Shown: positions 46,916 through 58,730 of the stretch, piece after piece | Layout of the letters: every line of letters begins with the position of its first letter | Numbering within the stretch: the first letter of the stretch is position 1 | Source of the DNA: Cryptomeria japonica | Lineage: Eukaryota; Streptophyta; Pinopsida; Cupressales; Cupressaceae | Assembly (NCBI RefSeq): GCF_030272615.1 | Contig: NC_081409.1 | Coordinates: 21,394,260-21,458,259 of the forward strand | Length of the DNA stretch: 64,000 bases | Direction of reading: 5' to 3' | Position numbers and translations under genes: made by a program | Notes under the pieces: model-generated | What the model was told of the DNA's origin: nothing | Databases searched by the model: none | What the model saw: the letters and a program-made list of their open reading frames with translations, nothing else

Positions 46916-49195
46916 ATGGGTTCTTCTAAGTTTCCTCTCTTAACTCCACATAACTATGCTACTTGGAAAATTGATGCATGGAGTAAACTTATGGAAAAAG
47001 GACTCACTCATTACATTGATGGAACTATTGTTGCTCCAGCTGATCCTAAGGCTAATCTAGTTGGTCACTTAGATTGGCTCACTAAAAATATCATGGCAAT
47101 TGGTACCTTAAGAAAGTATGTATCAAAGGATCTCATTTTTCACATTGAGAAATGTACTGTAATCAAAGATGCCTGGCAAAAGTTTCAAGACTTGTATGGT
47201 CAAGTTGATGAGATTAGGGGATATCAAATTGATAGTGATCTCACCATGTTATATCCCAAGAACTTTGATACTATACAAGATTATGTCACTAAGGCAAATG
47301 AGTTGAGGGCACAACTCAAAGATTGTGGCATTGATAAGAAGGATACTCAATTGATATTCAACTTGATAGGCAAGCTTCCACAAGAATATGCAGCATTTGT
47401 TTCTAGTTTCCAAACCCATAGGATGACAATGGGTTCAAGCTACAAAATGCCTACATTTGATGCTTTCAATGAAATGTTGATGATGGAACAAACTAAGTTG
47501 ATAAGCATGGGCATTCTTAAGGCTTCTAAGTCTCAAGCATTAGTGGCAAATCAAGGAAACAAAGGAAATCAAGGAAAGGACAACTCAAACAAGAAGAAGT
47601 GGCAATCAAAGCCTAAAGAAAAAGCAACATCTTCTCCACAACAAGGAGATTCATCCTCTTCCAAGAGAGATAATTCACCAAAGAGAGAGAGACCTACTTG
47701 TGCTTATTGTAAAAAGATTGGTCATGAGGAGCATCGTTGCCATTCTAAGAAGATTGATGTGCTCACACATATCATCAAAAAGCATAACATTGATTTGCCT
47801 AAAGTCTACAAGAAGGATGATTCATCAACTTCCACTTCCTCACATTCAAAAGGAAAAGGGCAAGCATTCATGGCTTCTACAAATGGGAAGACTCACTCTT
47901 TTGGAACAAGAAAAGGAAAAGCTCTATGTGCTACTATCAGTCATGATTCAGAGAGATGGCTTATAGATTCAAGGGCTTCTCATCATATGGCATCTTCGCA
48001 GTCTATGTTCTCTACATTTGAGCCTTGCACCATGCCACCGATTTTGATGGGCAATCATACATACATGGATGTGATTGGGAAAGGATCTATTGACATTGGG
48101 GATAACTCCTTTAATGATGTGTTGTGTGTACCCCACTTGACAAACAATCTCCTTTCTATCTATCAAATCACACATGGCGCAACTAAGAGAGTTGTGGAGT
48201 TCACACTTGACTCAGTTTTCATTAGAGACATGGAGACTAGAGCTATCATTGCGACTGGGGTGGTTGATCATGCATCTCGGTTATACTCCTTTTCAGATTT
48301 TGTTGATGACGATGATTTCACATTTGATGATTCTACACATGTTGATCACACTTATTGTGATGGTTCAGATTTTGAGGAGAACTTTGGGCACTTGCACATG
48401 GGGATTCTCACATGTGACCCCATTCTTGAGCCTTGTATTTCATCTCCTCATATTGATATCACATCACCTATTGCACCTGATGATGCAGATAGTGCGACAG
48501 TTTTGCCTTCATGTGATTCAGTGCAGCAGGATATTTATTGTCTTCTAGCTTCAGATTCATGGGATGATTACTTGACAGACATTGCAGGTTTGTTTGTGGA
48601 ATCCTACATTGCAGATTTGGGAGACATCATTGATGACATTCATCTTCTCTTTGATGAAGGTGATCCTTCTTCGATTGTTGCGAGGGCACACTCTGACCCT
48701 CTTGTTCATTCTCTACATGATCATTCTTTCGAGGTTGACATGATTGTGGATACTTATGTACAACAGTTGGAGGAGGTCTCTTTATGTTTTGAGGAGACAT
48801 GTGAGTCTTTGGGACATGTTCTACATCCATCTCCACTAGATCTTGGAGTGCCTTTTTCAGTAGTGTGGCACAGTTTATCACCTTTGGAAGGGGTATCTTT
48901 CAGCATCGACATGGGGACACTTGAGCAGTTTTTAGAGATTCCATTCATCATGAGTTTTCTTCATACATCTTCCCTTCATGATTGGGGAGACTTCATGGAT
49001 ACACCTTTGGTTTTGTTTCTTACTAAGGGGAGGAATGTTGTTCGACATTCATGGAGCAGTTTCTTCATACATCGAGCTTCTATCATTGGTGCAGATTCTC
49101 CATTGAGGGGGGGTCACAATTTGACTTCTCTTCTTCTCTCATATGGGGGGGACTTTTTCCTCACATGGGGTTTTGTCCTTCACATTCTTCTATGA
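46916..49195 (+). CDS. Copia-type gag-protease protein with acidic C-terminal extension
   Basis: The start is ATG at 46916 (MGSSKFPLLTPHNYATWK), giving 759 codons; longer versions of the frame use non-ATG codons. Residues 1-240 form a UBN2-like copia gag. A lysine/serine linker leads to the knuckle CAYCKKIGHEEHRC (about residue 262). Near residue 345 is the retropepsin-like site WLIDSRASHHMASS. The usual Asp-Ser-Gly is Asp-Ser-Arg here (codon agg, one transition from ggg), so activity is doubtful. The normal integrase and RT are absent. Instead about 300 residues rich in Asp, Ser and hydrophobics follow to the stop, with no match I know. The frame is intact, and the element probably relies on a related autonomous copia for copying. 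Confidence 0.82.
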   Translation: MGSSKFPLLTPHNYATWKIDAWSKLMEKGLTHYIDGTIVAPADPKANLVGHLDWLTKNIMAIGTLRKYVSKDLIFHIEKCTVIKDAWQKFQDLYGQVDEIRGYQIDSDLTMLYPKNFDTIQDYVTKANELRAQLKDCGIDKKDTQLIFNLIGKLPQEYAAFVSSFQTHRMTMGSSYKMPTFDAFNEMLMMEQTKLISMGILKASKSQALVANQGNKGNQGKDNSNKKKWQSKPKEKATSSPQQGDSSSSKRDNSPKRERPTCAYCKKIGHEEHRCHSKKIDVLTHIIKKHNIDLPKVYKKDDSSTSTSSHSKGKGQAFMASTNGKTHSFGTRKGKALCATISHDSERWLIDSRASHHMASSQSMFSTFEPCTMPPILMGNHTYMDVIGKGSIDIGDNSFNDVLCVPHLTNNLLSIYQITHGATKRVVEFTLDSVFIRDMETRAIIATGVVDHASRLYSFSDFVDDDDFTFDDSTHVDHTYCDGSDFEENFGHLHMGILTCDPILEPCISSPHIDITSPIAPDDADSATVLPSCDSVQQDIYCLLASDSWDDYLTDIAGLFVESYIADLGDIIDDIHLLFDEGDPSSIVARAHSDPLVHSLHDHSFEVDMIVDTYVQQLEEVSLCFEETCESLGHVLHPSPLDLGVPFSVVWHSLSPLEGVSFSIDMGTLEQFLEIPFIMSFLHTSSLHDWGDFMDTPLVLFLTKGRNVVRHSWSSFFIHRASIIGADSPLRGGHNLTSLLLSYGGDFFLTWGFVLHILL

Positions 49196-49406
49196 GAGTT
49201 CTCTTGTATGTTTTTCATCTCTCTTTTGGGGGAGGGTTTTTTCCCATTGGGTTTTTCTCTCTTTCCCCACTTTGTGAGAGTTTTCATTGCATTGGTTTGC
49301 ATGCATTTGCATTTGTACATGGGTACCTAACATGGCCTCATAGCCGGGACCCATCTTGCATTGCTTAGTTGCATTGTAGACTTGAGTGCATTCCCCTAAG
49401 TTGCAC

Positions 49407-49416
49407 TTAGGGGGGG
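49407..49416 (+). other. Polypurine tract of the copia-type element
   Basis: cttagggggg immediately before the 3' LTR. Confidence 0.85.
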
Positions 49417-49899
49417 TGTTGGTGTAAATAATTATTCATCTTGGATATTATTACACTTTACTTAAGTTTACTTAGGATAATGCATTTCATAGTAGTTTGG
49501 GTATGAGACACTTGGGTGTTTGTGCCACACTGGGATAGTGTGTATAGGAGAAATTCCACCTTTTATGGTGTTGATCTTGTTGTTACACTCCACTCTTGTT
49601 GTTACACTCCACATTCAGTGGGCGATCCACCTCATGTGGACTATTATATTATTTCTCCTACCTACCCACACCTATTTCCTACCTACCCTTGTTTCTTATT
49701 GAGCCACATGTCATGTTTGTGTGCTCACATATCCCTAGCCTTGCCTATATAAGCAAGCTCATCTACATTGTATGTAACAAAAACTATGTAATTGATTATT
49801 GATCATTTTCTATTGATGAGAATACAGTTTATTCTTGTCCAATATTATGTCTCTATTTTGTACATTTCATTGAGCTCTTGATCTTGGCAAAATCTCACA
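49417..49899 (+). repeat. 3' LTR of the copia-type element
   Basis: 483 bases, about four substitutions from the 5' LTR. Confidence 0.92.
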
Positions 49900-51546
49900 C
49901 CCTCCCATTACATGGCTTTCAAAGATATACATATAAATGTCCAGACGACCACCAAAAAAATGAAAGAGAACCACCCAGCCCCATGAGATATGATCTATAG
50001 AAGTAGACTCATAGCATCAAAGCCTCATAGGCTCGCAAAAAATTCGAGCATATCAACAGTTCAAAACCTGCATCAAAAAGCTATTAACCAACATATACCT
50101 ACATAAAGAAATTAAGTCAAAAACCAAGAACTTAAGCTCTCAATAGGAGGCTCCCTGTCCACGCTCGAAGGAGGGATAATTTGCAAGGGGAATTCTAGTC
50201 GTGGAGGAGTTGAAGCTAAAAAACCAAAAGAGAGCAGAGAATGTAAACCCATACAACCAATGCCTCATCCACAAACTGTGAAGGAACCCAGTCTAGTAAA
50301 ATTTCAAATGATTTCAAAGTATCCCCCAATCTGTCACATATTAAACCCATTCTCAACTCAAACAATAATTCCCCACACCTCCCATTATCTAGCAGATCAG
50401 AGCGATGAAGAAAGCCCCCATAATAAAAAAGAGCCTAGCTCAAAGTGATAACTATATAATGCAGTCCTAACAAGCTCCCAAGAACAAATCGAGGGAGGAA
50501 TGAACGCAGAAACCAAGAGTTGGAGTAAACCCTCATCAAGCAAAATGTCATGGCAAATAGTAAGAAATTGAGACAAAATCTCAGAGCTAGAAAAAGTAGA
50601 ACCAGACTGCAACCAGAGACTTCCCACCAACCTTTGAACCTCAAAATCCACCTGAGGAGAAAGCAAGCAAAACACTTTTCCAAGCATCTTAGAACTATTG
50701 CCCAAAACCTCATTGTATGCCTCAAGTTGGCATTCAACAGTAACCCTGTATTGTGAAAGAGCAAAGACACTCGACATATGAATATCCCAAAAAAAATGAG
50801 ACAAAGCCTACTGCAGGATTCAAAAATGCTATTGTCTTTTTAAAGACAACAGCCACCAGAAACATAAGCAAGAAGAACCACACCACTTCATGATTACAAG
50901 TGAAGGCAATTAAGCAGGATTAAAACTCATGCGAGATACATCATAAATGAAATAATAATATCCAGGAGCTTCTCATGATGGTGGCGACAGAAAAAGCAGT
51001 ACTTAATATCCCATACAATGCCACATAATGAAATGCTTGCCCAAACATGATCACAACACAAACATTGTGCCCGATTGCAACAAAATAACAATCCCTATGT
51101 ACAACACGAAACAATCAAAGCACTTTAAGCACTCGTGTGAAATCAGAATGAATAATTCAAGCCAAAACATGATTGTTGACAAGGTGCCACCCTAAGACCA
51201 TAATAGGTACCCACCCTTGTTGCCTATGCCAGATCGTAAACATACTTTGTAGCTAAAAAGAATTTCTCAACTACAAAGCATCCTTGCCACCTATACATAT
51301 TCAGCAAACATGACTGCCTCCCAAGGAAGAAGGGCAGGAACAATTTCATAATGACCATATTAAAGGAGGAACCCCAAGACTTATTTCAGATATTTCAGAA
51401 CCGAAGCAGGAATCTCTTCCATGCTTACATTATGCAAATTGGCATTACTGTCTATTGCTAAATTTGCCAAGAAATCCGCAAATCTATTTATTTCTCTGAA
51501 ACAATGAGAAATCAAGAAGGAATCAAAAAATTCCAACTGATGTAAA

Positions 51547-52642
51547 ACCTGTGTCTCCTATTTTTAACATATCATGTGCCTAGTCTTTAATTAAATCCCC
51601 TTTTACTAACAATTCTTCTAAGTCCTAAATAAATAATTTATTTATTTGTCTCCTTTGTCCATTAATTAAATAAATTCATTTTATTTAATTAACTAACTCA
51701 TAAATATGAGCAATAAATTAATAAATCATATTTATTAATTTATCATATTTATCTTCCTCCAAAATAAAGATAATTAATAAATTTTATTAATTAATTCAAC
51801 TTTAATATTTGCTTTTTGTGAGGAGATAATTAATAAATCTTATTTATTCATTCTCTCTATTTATCCTCTCGTTGAAGGATATTTCCTTTTTTTTTTATTC
51901 TTCTGTTTTATCCTCTTATATGAAGATATTTAATAATTTTTAATTATTAAATCTTCTCATAAAATCCTCCTAATTTTTCGAATTTGAAAACTAATATTTT
52001 TCTTTGATTTTCAAAATCAATCTTTTTGGCAATATTTCATTAATTTTAATTTTAAATTAAAAAATGAGGTATGCATCTTAAAAAATCTGCTTTTTGTGAG
52101 AGGATATTTTATTTATTTTTAATTCTTCTATTTATCTTTTCGAATAAATATGTTTAATAATTTTTAATTATTAAAATCTTTCTGATATTTTCAACTTGCT
52201 AATTTGGTATTTATGAGAAGATAATTAAAAAAATTATTATTTATTCTCATAATATCTTCCCTTTTGCTTTCTTCTATGTTCATCCTTCCTCGAATGACAT
52301 CTCTATTGTGCACTCAATCAGGTTCGTCCATCTAACCAAAAATCTTTTCAATCTTAGCCATACAATCAATCTCAATTTTTCTATAAATTGAGCTCTCATT
52401 GTTCATTTACAACAACCATGTCTCAAGTATCCTCGCACTAGTGATTTTGCTATTATCTTACTTCTATCATACTTGCATTTTGTAGTTGAGATCCACAATA
52501 CATTTGGAGGAAAAAGAGAAACAATGGAGGTCAAGGAAGGAGAATTTTACATGTGGTTTGCGCTTTTATTTTGAAATCTTGTCTTTCCTTCTTTCATTGA
52601 ATGTATTAGGATTAATTTCTTAGCTTTTTATGTTTTGTGGTG
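51547..52642 (+). repeat. Host LTR, piece 2 of 3
   Basis: Continues the LTR begun at 44580. AT-rich palindromic modules lie at 51610-51960, a TATA-like tctataaattgag at about 52379, and a leader whose phrases match the LTR at 34007-35478 (for example a ttgagatccaca motif and a gtgttaggatt-like motif). It is interrupted by the chromovirus at 52643. Confidence 0.68.
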
Positions 52643-54224
52643 TGGTGCAGGAGCCCCCTTCTAAGGTCCTCCTCCTCTTGGTTTTTGTTGGTGTTTTGCT
52701 TCTTTAAGAAGCCATTGTAAATGTAATAAGAGCCATGAGCTCATTAGTCTTAATTAGGTCCTAGTTTAGGTCCTAGGTTCTCATTTCTTGTGGAGGAGAG
52801 GTTATATGTGCCATTGATGAGTGTGGGGTCCTTTTAGCATGGTGGTGTCCATAGGATAGCCCAATGTAGGCCTAGGAGTCAAGAAAAGCAACTTTGCAAA
52901 AGTTGCTCAAAAGTTGCAAAAAGTTGCATGACAACTTTTCAAAGTTGTCAAGCAACTTTTCCACCTAATAGGGCAAAAACCTTAGCTTAGTGTGGAGAAC
53001 CCTAATTTTGGCACATAGACCAAGGAAAGGATACTATATATAGTTTCAAACCCTAAAATGATGGGTTGGATGTTAGTTTTGTACGGCCCAAGAAAAGAGA
53101 CCTTGACTGTGACTGTGATTTTGTTGCCAGTCGGCACCATGGAGCATCAAAGAGTAATAATGGATTGTTTTGAAGACTAAACCATGTTGAAAGATTTGTG
53201 TTGTGTTTACTCTTCCATTTTGAGCAATTATTATTAGTTTGTTGTGCAGGTCTTGAGTCTTTTGTAAATATCTTGTAAAACACTCTTTCATTGTCCAATT
53301 TTGGACATTTTTGTGTCAATGGGTTAACAACTCCTATCCCCATTGTGGAATCACCATGAAAGCATGGGGAATAGGAGTGCAAAACCTGTACATTACTTCA
53401 GAGCAAGTAGGGTCGTTGAAGATGCAGGGAAGCCATCCAAAGACCCACTCCTAGGCGAGACTAGACAGTTCCCGGCTAGGAAGGGTTAAGGTTGCAGAGG
53501 TCCGTGAGAGCAAGGAAGGTCAAAGGAGGATGCACCCTTTTGAGGAGTTGTAGAGGGGTGTGTGGAGAACCATTGGTGAGAAGGAGGAGCTTCCACCAAT
53601 CTAGACAAGGTGGTAGAAACACTAAACCTTCACTATGACCCTGGCAGGCCTAAAAACCCTCTTAAAAACCCTTAAAAACCCCAAAATTCACCTAGGGCAG
53701 TGTATGGACACTTGAAGGCCTAAAACCTAGAAAATCTTTGAGCTTTTTCCAATTGAACAACAGTCCTTTTGGGGAGTTTCACAAGTTGGGTCATCGTTTG
53801 CAAGAGGGAGCCCTAAAAGTCTGGAATGGAGGCCTAATTGGGCTCATTCCTTGTAGCCCTATTTTGCAGGATAGAGGCAAAATTGTGAGATTGGTAATAG
53901 ATAGGGAGGCCTAAATCTCTTGGGGGTACATAATGGTTGGAAAACCATTCCTAGAACCTTTCCTAACCTTGCTAGGACCTAAGAAGGTGTAGGACAAGCC
54001 AAACCCTTATGAGCCTAAATAAGGGTTCTTTTGAATCTCATGAGTAGGTGAGCCCTTAGGAGAAGTATTGCAAGTTGTTGGTGGGGGGGATTGGGCAAGG
54101 TCAGGGGATTCCACAAGTAGGGGAAGTCCTAGAGACCCTAGGGTGTGGTTAGAACACCTGGTGATCCAAGGAGAGGATCAAAGAGCATAAACTAGGCTAG
54201 TCTACCCCATACCCATTCCCATCA
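52643..54224 (+). repeat. Chromovirus 5' LTR
   Basis: 1,582 bases. It contains two adjacent perfect 9-base-stem hairpins at 52887-52907 and 52930-52949, then a TATA box (tactatatatagt) near 53035. It differs from the 3' LTR by substitutions and a 12-base repeat unit (gtttaggtccta type) near 52770. Confidence 0.88.
52887..52949. promoter_or_regulatory. Paired perfect hairpins in the chromovirus 5' LTR
   Basis: agcaacttt-gca-aaagttgct (52887-52907) and gacaacttt-tc-aaagttgtc (52930-52949), with further aagttgc copies between them. Both are unchanged in the 3' LTR (58963-58983 and 59006-59025). Confidence 0.7.
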
Positions 54225-54240
54225 GATTGGTGTCATAGCA
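54225..54240 (+). other. Probable primer binding site
   Basis: ttggtgtcatagc, two bases after the LTR end, resembles the iMet primer site (tggtatcagagc) with two differences. Confidence 0.55.
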
Positions 54241-54264
54241 AGTTAAAGATTTGGTGGACCGTGC

Positions 54265-57200
54265 ATGTCTCTATATTCTGGTGAATCAGTAGGGGAGAAC
54301 ATAATGGTCACTAATGCAGAGTTGGCTAGGGAGGTAGAAGAGCAGAAGGAGAAAAATAGACTCCTTGAAGAAGCTATGAGTGAGATAAGGGACAAGCTGC
54401 AAGAAGTGGTTGATCAGAGGACACATGGACTCTGGGGTGAGGACACCAAGGATAAAGGAAAGAAAACTATTGACATAGATGAAATTATACCTAAACCAGA
54501 CCCCTTGATCAATGAAGAACCTTTTGTAAAGGCCATCAAGGCTTTGAATACTAAAGCTTTTGAAGGATTGCCACACTTCAGTGGAAGGATGGATATTGAC
54601 ACCGTCATGGAATGGATTGAGGGTATGGAGAACCACTTTGAATGTGACGGTGTGACAAAAGCTCAGAAGGTTAAGGTTGCCAAATCAAGACTAAGGGGGG
54701 TATCCTTGACATGGTGGAAGTACCTGCAAGAAGAGAGAGTCATCATGGGAAAGCTACCTATAGCCAACTGGAAGGCCATGGTGAGTAAGATCAAGGAGAA
54801 CTACTTACCAGAGGATTGTGAAGTCCAACTTCATAAGAAGAGACAGGGATTGAAGCAAAAAGACCTTGATGTGACCTCCTACACAGAGGAGTTTCAAAAT
54901 CTTTGTCTTAGATCAAAAGTCCAAGAAGAGGAATCTATCAAGGTGGCTAGGTATCTAAGTGGTCTAAAGTGGAACATCCAAGAGGAGATAAGCCTGTGGA
55001 CTCCTACCACTATCCAAAAGTGTCATCAGCTTGCTGCTAAGGTGGAAGAGAGTAACAAAAGGAAAGGAGACTCTAATGACAGGGGTAGAGGCAGAGGTAG
55101 AGATCAAATGAATCACCGAGGTGGTTACCAAAGCAAGGCAAATGAGCAAAGGAATCAAGGAGAGTCCAAGTTGACTGAACATAGCAGTGAAACCAATCTC
55201 AGAGGAGGCCATTCTAGAGGAAAAGGTGCACAAGGGGGTCCAAGTAGGGGTAGAGGTACCGACAGGGGTAACTCCTACTTTGCAACCATGAAATGCTACA
55301 ACTGTGGTCAATTGGGACACCCGACCTATAGATGTCCTAACAAGCCTACCTCATCAAACAGTGGAAAGAGAGTTTCTTATGCTCACAAAGACACATCAAG
55401 CAGCAAGACACCTGAGGTGGACCATATTGAATCAGAGATTGGGGAGAATCTGATGTTCAATAGAGTCTTGATAAGACAACCAGTTAAGGATGAACCTAAG
55501 CATAGGAGGGCATTGTTTAGGGTGAGATGCAAGATCCTTGGTAAAGTTTGCAAGGTGATAGTTGATTCAGGATCAACTGATAACATAATATCAGATGAGG
55601 CAGCCAAGAAGTTGAAACTCACAAGGATACCCCACACTAGCCCTTACAAGGTGACATGGTTGAATCAAGAGCAGAGTGTGTTTTTCAATGAACAGACTTG
55701 GGTAGAGTTCTCTATTGGTGGATACAAGGATAAGATCCTTTGTGATGTGTTACCCATGGATGCCTGTCATCTACTACTAGGTAGACCTTGGCAATTTGAT
55801 AGGAAGGTTATCTATGATGGAGAGGAGAACTCCATTTCCTTCAAGAAGGACAATAGAACCTTTAAGATATAGTCTCTGACAAAGAATGATGAGGGAACCT
55901 CATGAACGCCTAGTGTCTTACTGACTACTGGTAAAGAGTTCTTACACTTGTTACATGAGGAGGAGACAGTGAGGTGTGCCATCTTTGTGAAGCCAAAGGA
56001 GGAGGAAGACAAGTTAAAGACAGAGGTACCCAAGGAGGTGAAGCAAATGTTGCAAGAGTATAAGGACATAGTGAGTGATGGAGCACCTGCAACACTTCCA
56101 CCAAGAAGGTCTATAAGCTATCAAATAGACTTTGTTCTTGGTGCATCCCTACCCAATAAAGCTGCATATAAGCTCACACCTGACCAAAACAAGGAGGTGG
56201 CAAGGCAAGTGCAGGAGTTGTTGGATCAAGGACTAATCAAGAAGAGCATCAGCCCATGTGCAGTCTCGGTAGTGCTAGCATCAAAGAAGGGAGGCAAGTG
56301 GAGACTTTGCACTGATTCAAGGGCAATCAATAGGATCACCATAAGGTACAAATTTCCTATTCCTAGAATAGAGGATCTGATGGACTGTTTAGGAGGTTCC
56401 ATGTATTTTACCAAGTTGGACCTTAAAAGTGGTTATCATCATATTAGAATTAAGGAGGGTGATGAGTGGAAGACCGCTTTTAAGACCACAAAAGGGTTGT
56501 ATGAATGGCTTGTGATGCCATTTGGACTTACTAATGCCCCAAGCACCTTCATGAGGTTGATGAATGAGGTGTTAAAGGACTTCACAGGCAGGTTTGTGGT
56601 GGTGTACTTAGATGACATACTCATCTATAGCAGAACCAAAGAGGAGCACCTAGAACATCTGAGGTTAGTCTTAGAGAGGTTGCATGAAGAGAAGTTGGCA
56701 ATCAACTTAGAGAATTGTGACTTTTTGAAGCAAGAGATGGTCTACTTGGGATTCGTGGTGTCTAAGGGAACCTTGAAGATGGATCCAAGCAAAGTGGAGG
56801 CAATCTTGAATTGGCCTGCCCCTAAAACAGGGACTGAAGTTAGGAGTTTCCATGGTTTAGCCCAATTCTATAGAAAGTTTGCGAGGAACTTCAGTGGCAT
56901 ATGTGCACCAGTACTTGACACCATAAAAGGAGGCGTAAAAACCAAATTCAAGTGGACTGAACAGGCTGACAAAGCATTCCAATTATTGAAGCAAGAAGTA
57001 GCCACAAAACCCATCCTACTCTTACCTACTTTTGACAAGCTATTTACATTGGAATGTGATGCAAGTGGCATTGCAGTAGGGGGTGTTTTGAGTCAAGAGG
57101 GAAGGCCTGTGGCATTTTTCAGTGAGAAGCTTAACGAAGCAAAGAAGAAGTACTCAGCCTATGACCTAGAGTTTTATGCACTAGTTTAAAGCATAAAGTT

Positions 57201-58710
57201 GTTGACTGTTCAAGAGTTACAATTGCAGAGCATAGGATTAGAAGGTTTCAAGGACTTCTATGAAGTAGATGAAGACTTCTCATCAACCTACAATGTTTGC
57301 AAGGAGTTTGAGAATCATTTTCATGGTGAGTATGCAGAATACACTCTTCAAAGTGGTCTCTTATTCAAAGGTAATCAGTTATGTGTGCCTAGAGGATCCA
57401 TGAGAGAAAATCTCATACAAGAAAAACACAATGGTAGTCTAAGTGGACACTTTGGGATCAATAAAACCTTGGATCTAGTACAAAGGTACTACTATTGGCC
57501 TAGGTTGCCAAGGGATGTGAGAAGGTATGTGGAGCAGTGTGGTGTGTGTCAAAGAGCCAAAGGAGGATCAAGTAATGTGGGCCTCTATTAGCCATTACCG
57601 GTCCCAAATAGGCCTTGGGAGTGTGTGAGAATGGACTTTGTAGTAGGACTCCCCAAGACAAAGACAGGTATGGATAGCATCTATGTGGTAGTAGACAGGT
57701 TTTCTAAGTTGAGCCATTTCATTCCATGTAAAACTACTCATGATGCTAGCTATGTTGCACATCTCTTCTTTAAGGAGATTGTGAGGATTCATGGACTCCC
57801 ACTAAGTATTGTTTCAGATAGGGACAACAAGTTCATGGGCCATTTTTGGCAAACCTTATGGAAAAGATTAGGGACCAATTTATCATTTAGCTCAGCTTAC
57901 CATCCACAAACTGATGGTCAAATGGAAGTCATTAATAGGGTGTTAGGCAACTTGTTGAGGTGTCTAACCAAGGAGTATGGGCAGACATGAGATCTAGTCA
58001 TTCCACAAGCGGAGTATGCCTATAATGATAGTGTAAATATGACCACTAGAAGGAGTCCTTTTGAGGTTGTCTATGGTAGACATCCAAGGGGAGTGTGTGA
58101 ACTAAGGGAACTTGGTTTCATGGAGATGAAGAGTGGCCAAGCAGAGGACTTCACTCAAACCATCAAGGAGGTCCAAGAACAGGTCAAGAGAGCCATCCTA
58201 GAGTCTACTAAAAAACTGAAAGCTAAAATGGATGAGAAAAGGAGAGAGGTTCAATTCAAAGTGGGTGACTATGTGATGGTCCATCTGAGCAAAGCTAGAA
58301 TGCAAAGTGGCAAGCCTACTAAACTGCAAATGAAGAGGGTAGGACCTTGTAGGATTCTATCGAAATATGGTGAGAATGCCTACAAGGTTGATCTTCCTTC
58401 AGATCTAGCTATATCACTAGTCTTCAATGTTGCTGACCTGATACTATACAAGGGTGAAATAGCAGGACAAACTAAGAATCAGGCCAAGGTACTGCAGGAC
58501 TTGGATGTGAATGCCTTACCTCAAAAGAAGTAGCCCATAGAAAAGGAGATCTTGGAGTCAAGGGTGAAAAATTCTACTAGACACCAGGTCTATATGGAAC
58601 ACTTGGTGAAGTGGGCAGGTCAACCTGAGTCTGAAGCCACTTGGGTTGAAGAGGGCAGGTTCAAGAAACTTGGTATTGACCTGGCTCTCATTTCTCCCTT
58701 AGTTTCTTAA
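54265..58710 (+). pseudogene. Chromovirus gag-pol polyprotein with six stops
   Basis: One uninterrupted reading frame of 4.4 kb without frameshift, but with stops at 55870, 55903, 57187, 57589, 57988 and 58531. In order: a coiled-coil start and Retrotrans_gag; knuckle CYNCGQLGHPTYRC (about residue 350); retropepsin VIVDSGSTDNIIS; RT with LDLKSGYHH and VVYLDDILIYS (about 56600); RNase H start (ECDASG, about 57050). Integrase follows, with a His-His/CGVC zinc site (57420-57560) and Asp, Asp, Glu at [17 protein letters not shown] and QMEVINR; then a chromodomain (VYMEHLVKWAGQPESEATW, about 58590-58660). Most of RNase H is missing by an in-frame deletion just after 57195. A chromodomain would steer integration to marked chromatin. 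Not functional as it stands. Confidence 0.88.
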
Positions 58711-58714
58711 TTTT

Positions 58715-58730
58715 GTGCAGAGGGGGAGTA
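58715..58730 (+). other. Chromovirus polypurine tract
   Basis: gcagagggggagta lies directly before the 3' LTR. Confidence 0.8.

Larger units (their letters stand above)
44816..49899 (+). mobile_element. Young non-autonomous copia-type element (gag-protease only)
   Basis: 5,084 bases with a 5-base target duplication ccctc (44811-44815 and 49900-49904), 483-base LTRs, an iMet primer site and a G-run polypurine tract. The LTRs differ at about 4 positions (0.8%), so insertion is recent. It encodes gag, a zinc knuckle and a protease-like domain but no integrase, RT or RNase H. Confidence 0.92.
44621..51546 (-). mobile_element. 5'-truncated LINE with RNase H tail, carrying a nested copia element
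   Basis: Bounded by the 17-base duplication at 44604-44620 and 51547-51563. The minus strand starts inside an RNase H-like domain at about 51540-51390: ISHCFREINRFADFLANLAI, the usual C-terminal helix of LINE-encoded RNase H. A long 3' region follows, ending in an A-rich tail at 44621-44632. The copia element at 44816-49899 splits it. Frames at 50397-50804 belong to this 3' region and have no recognised motif. Confidence 0.75.
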
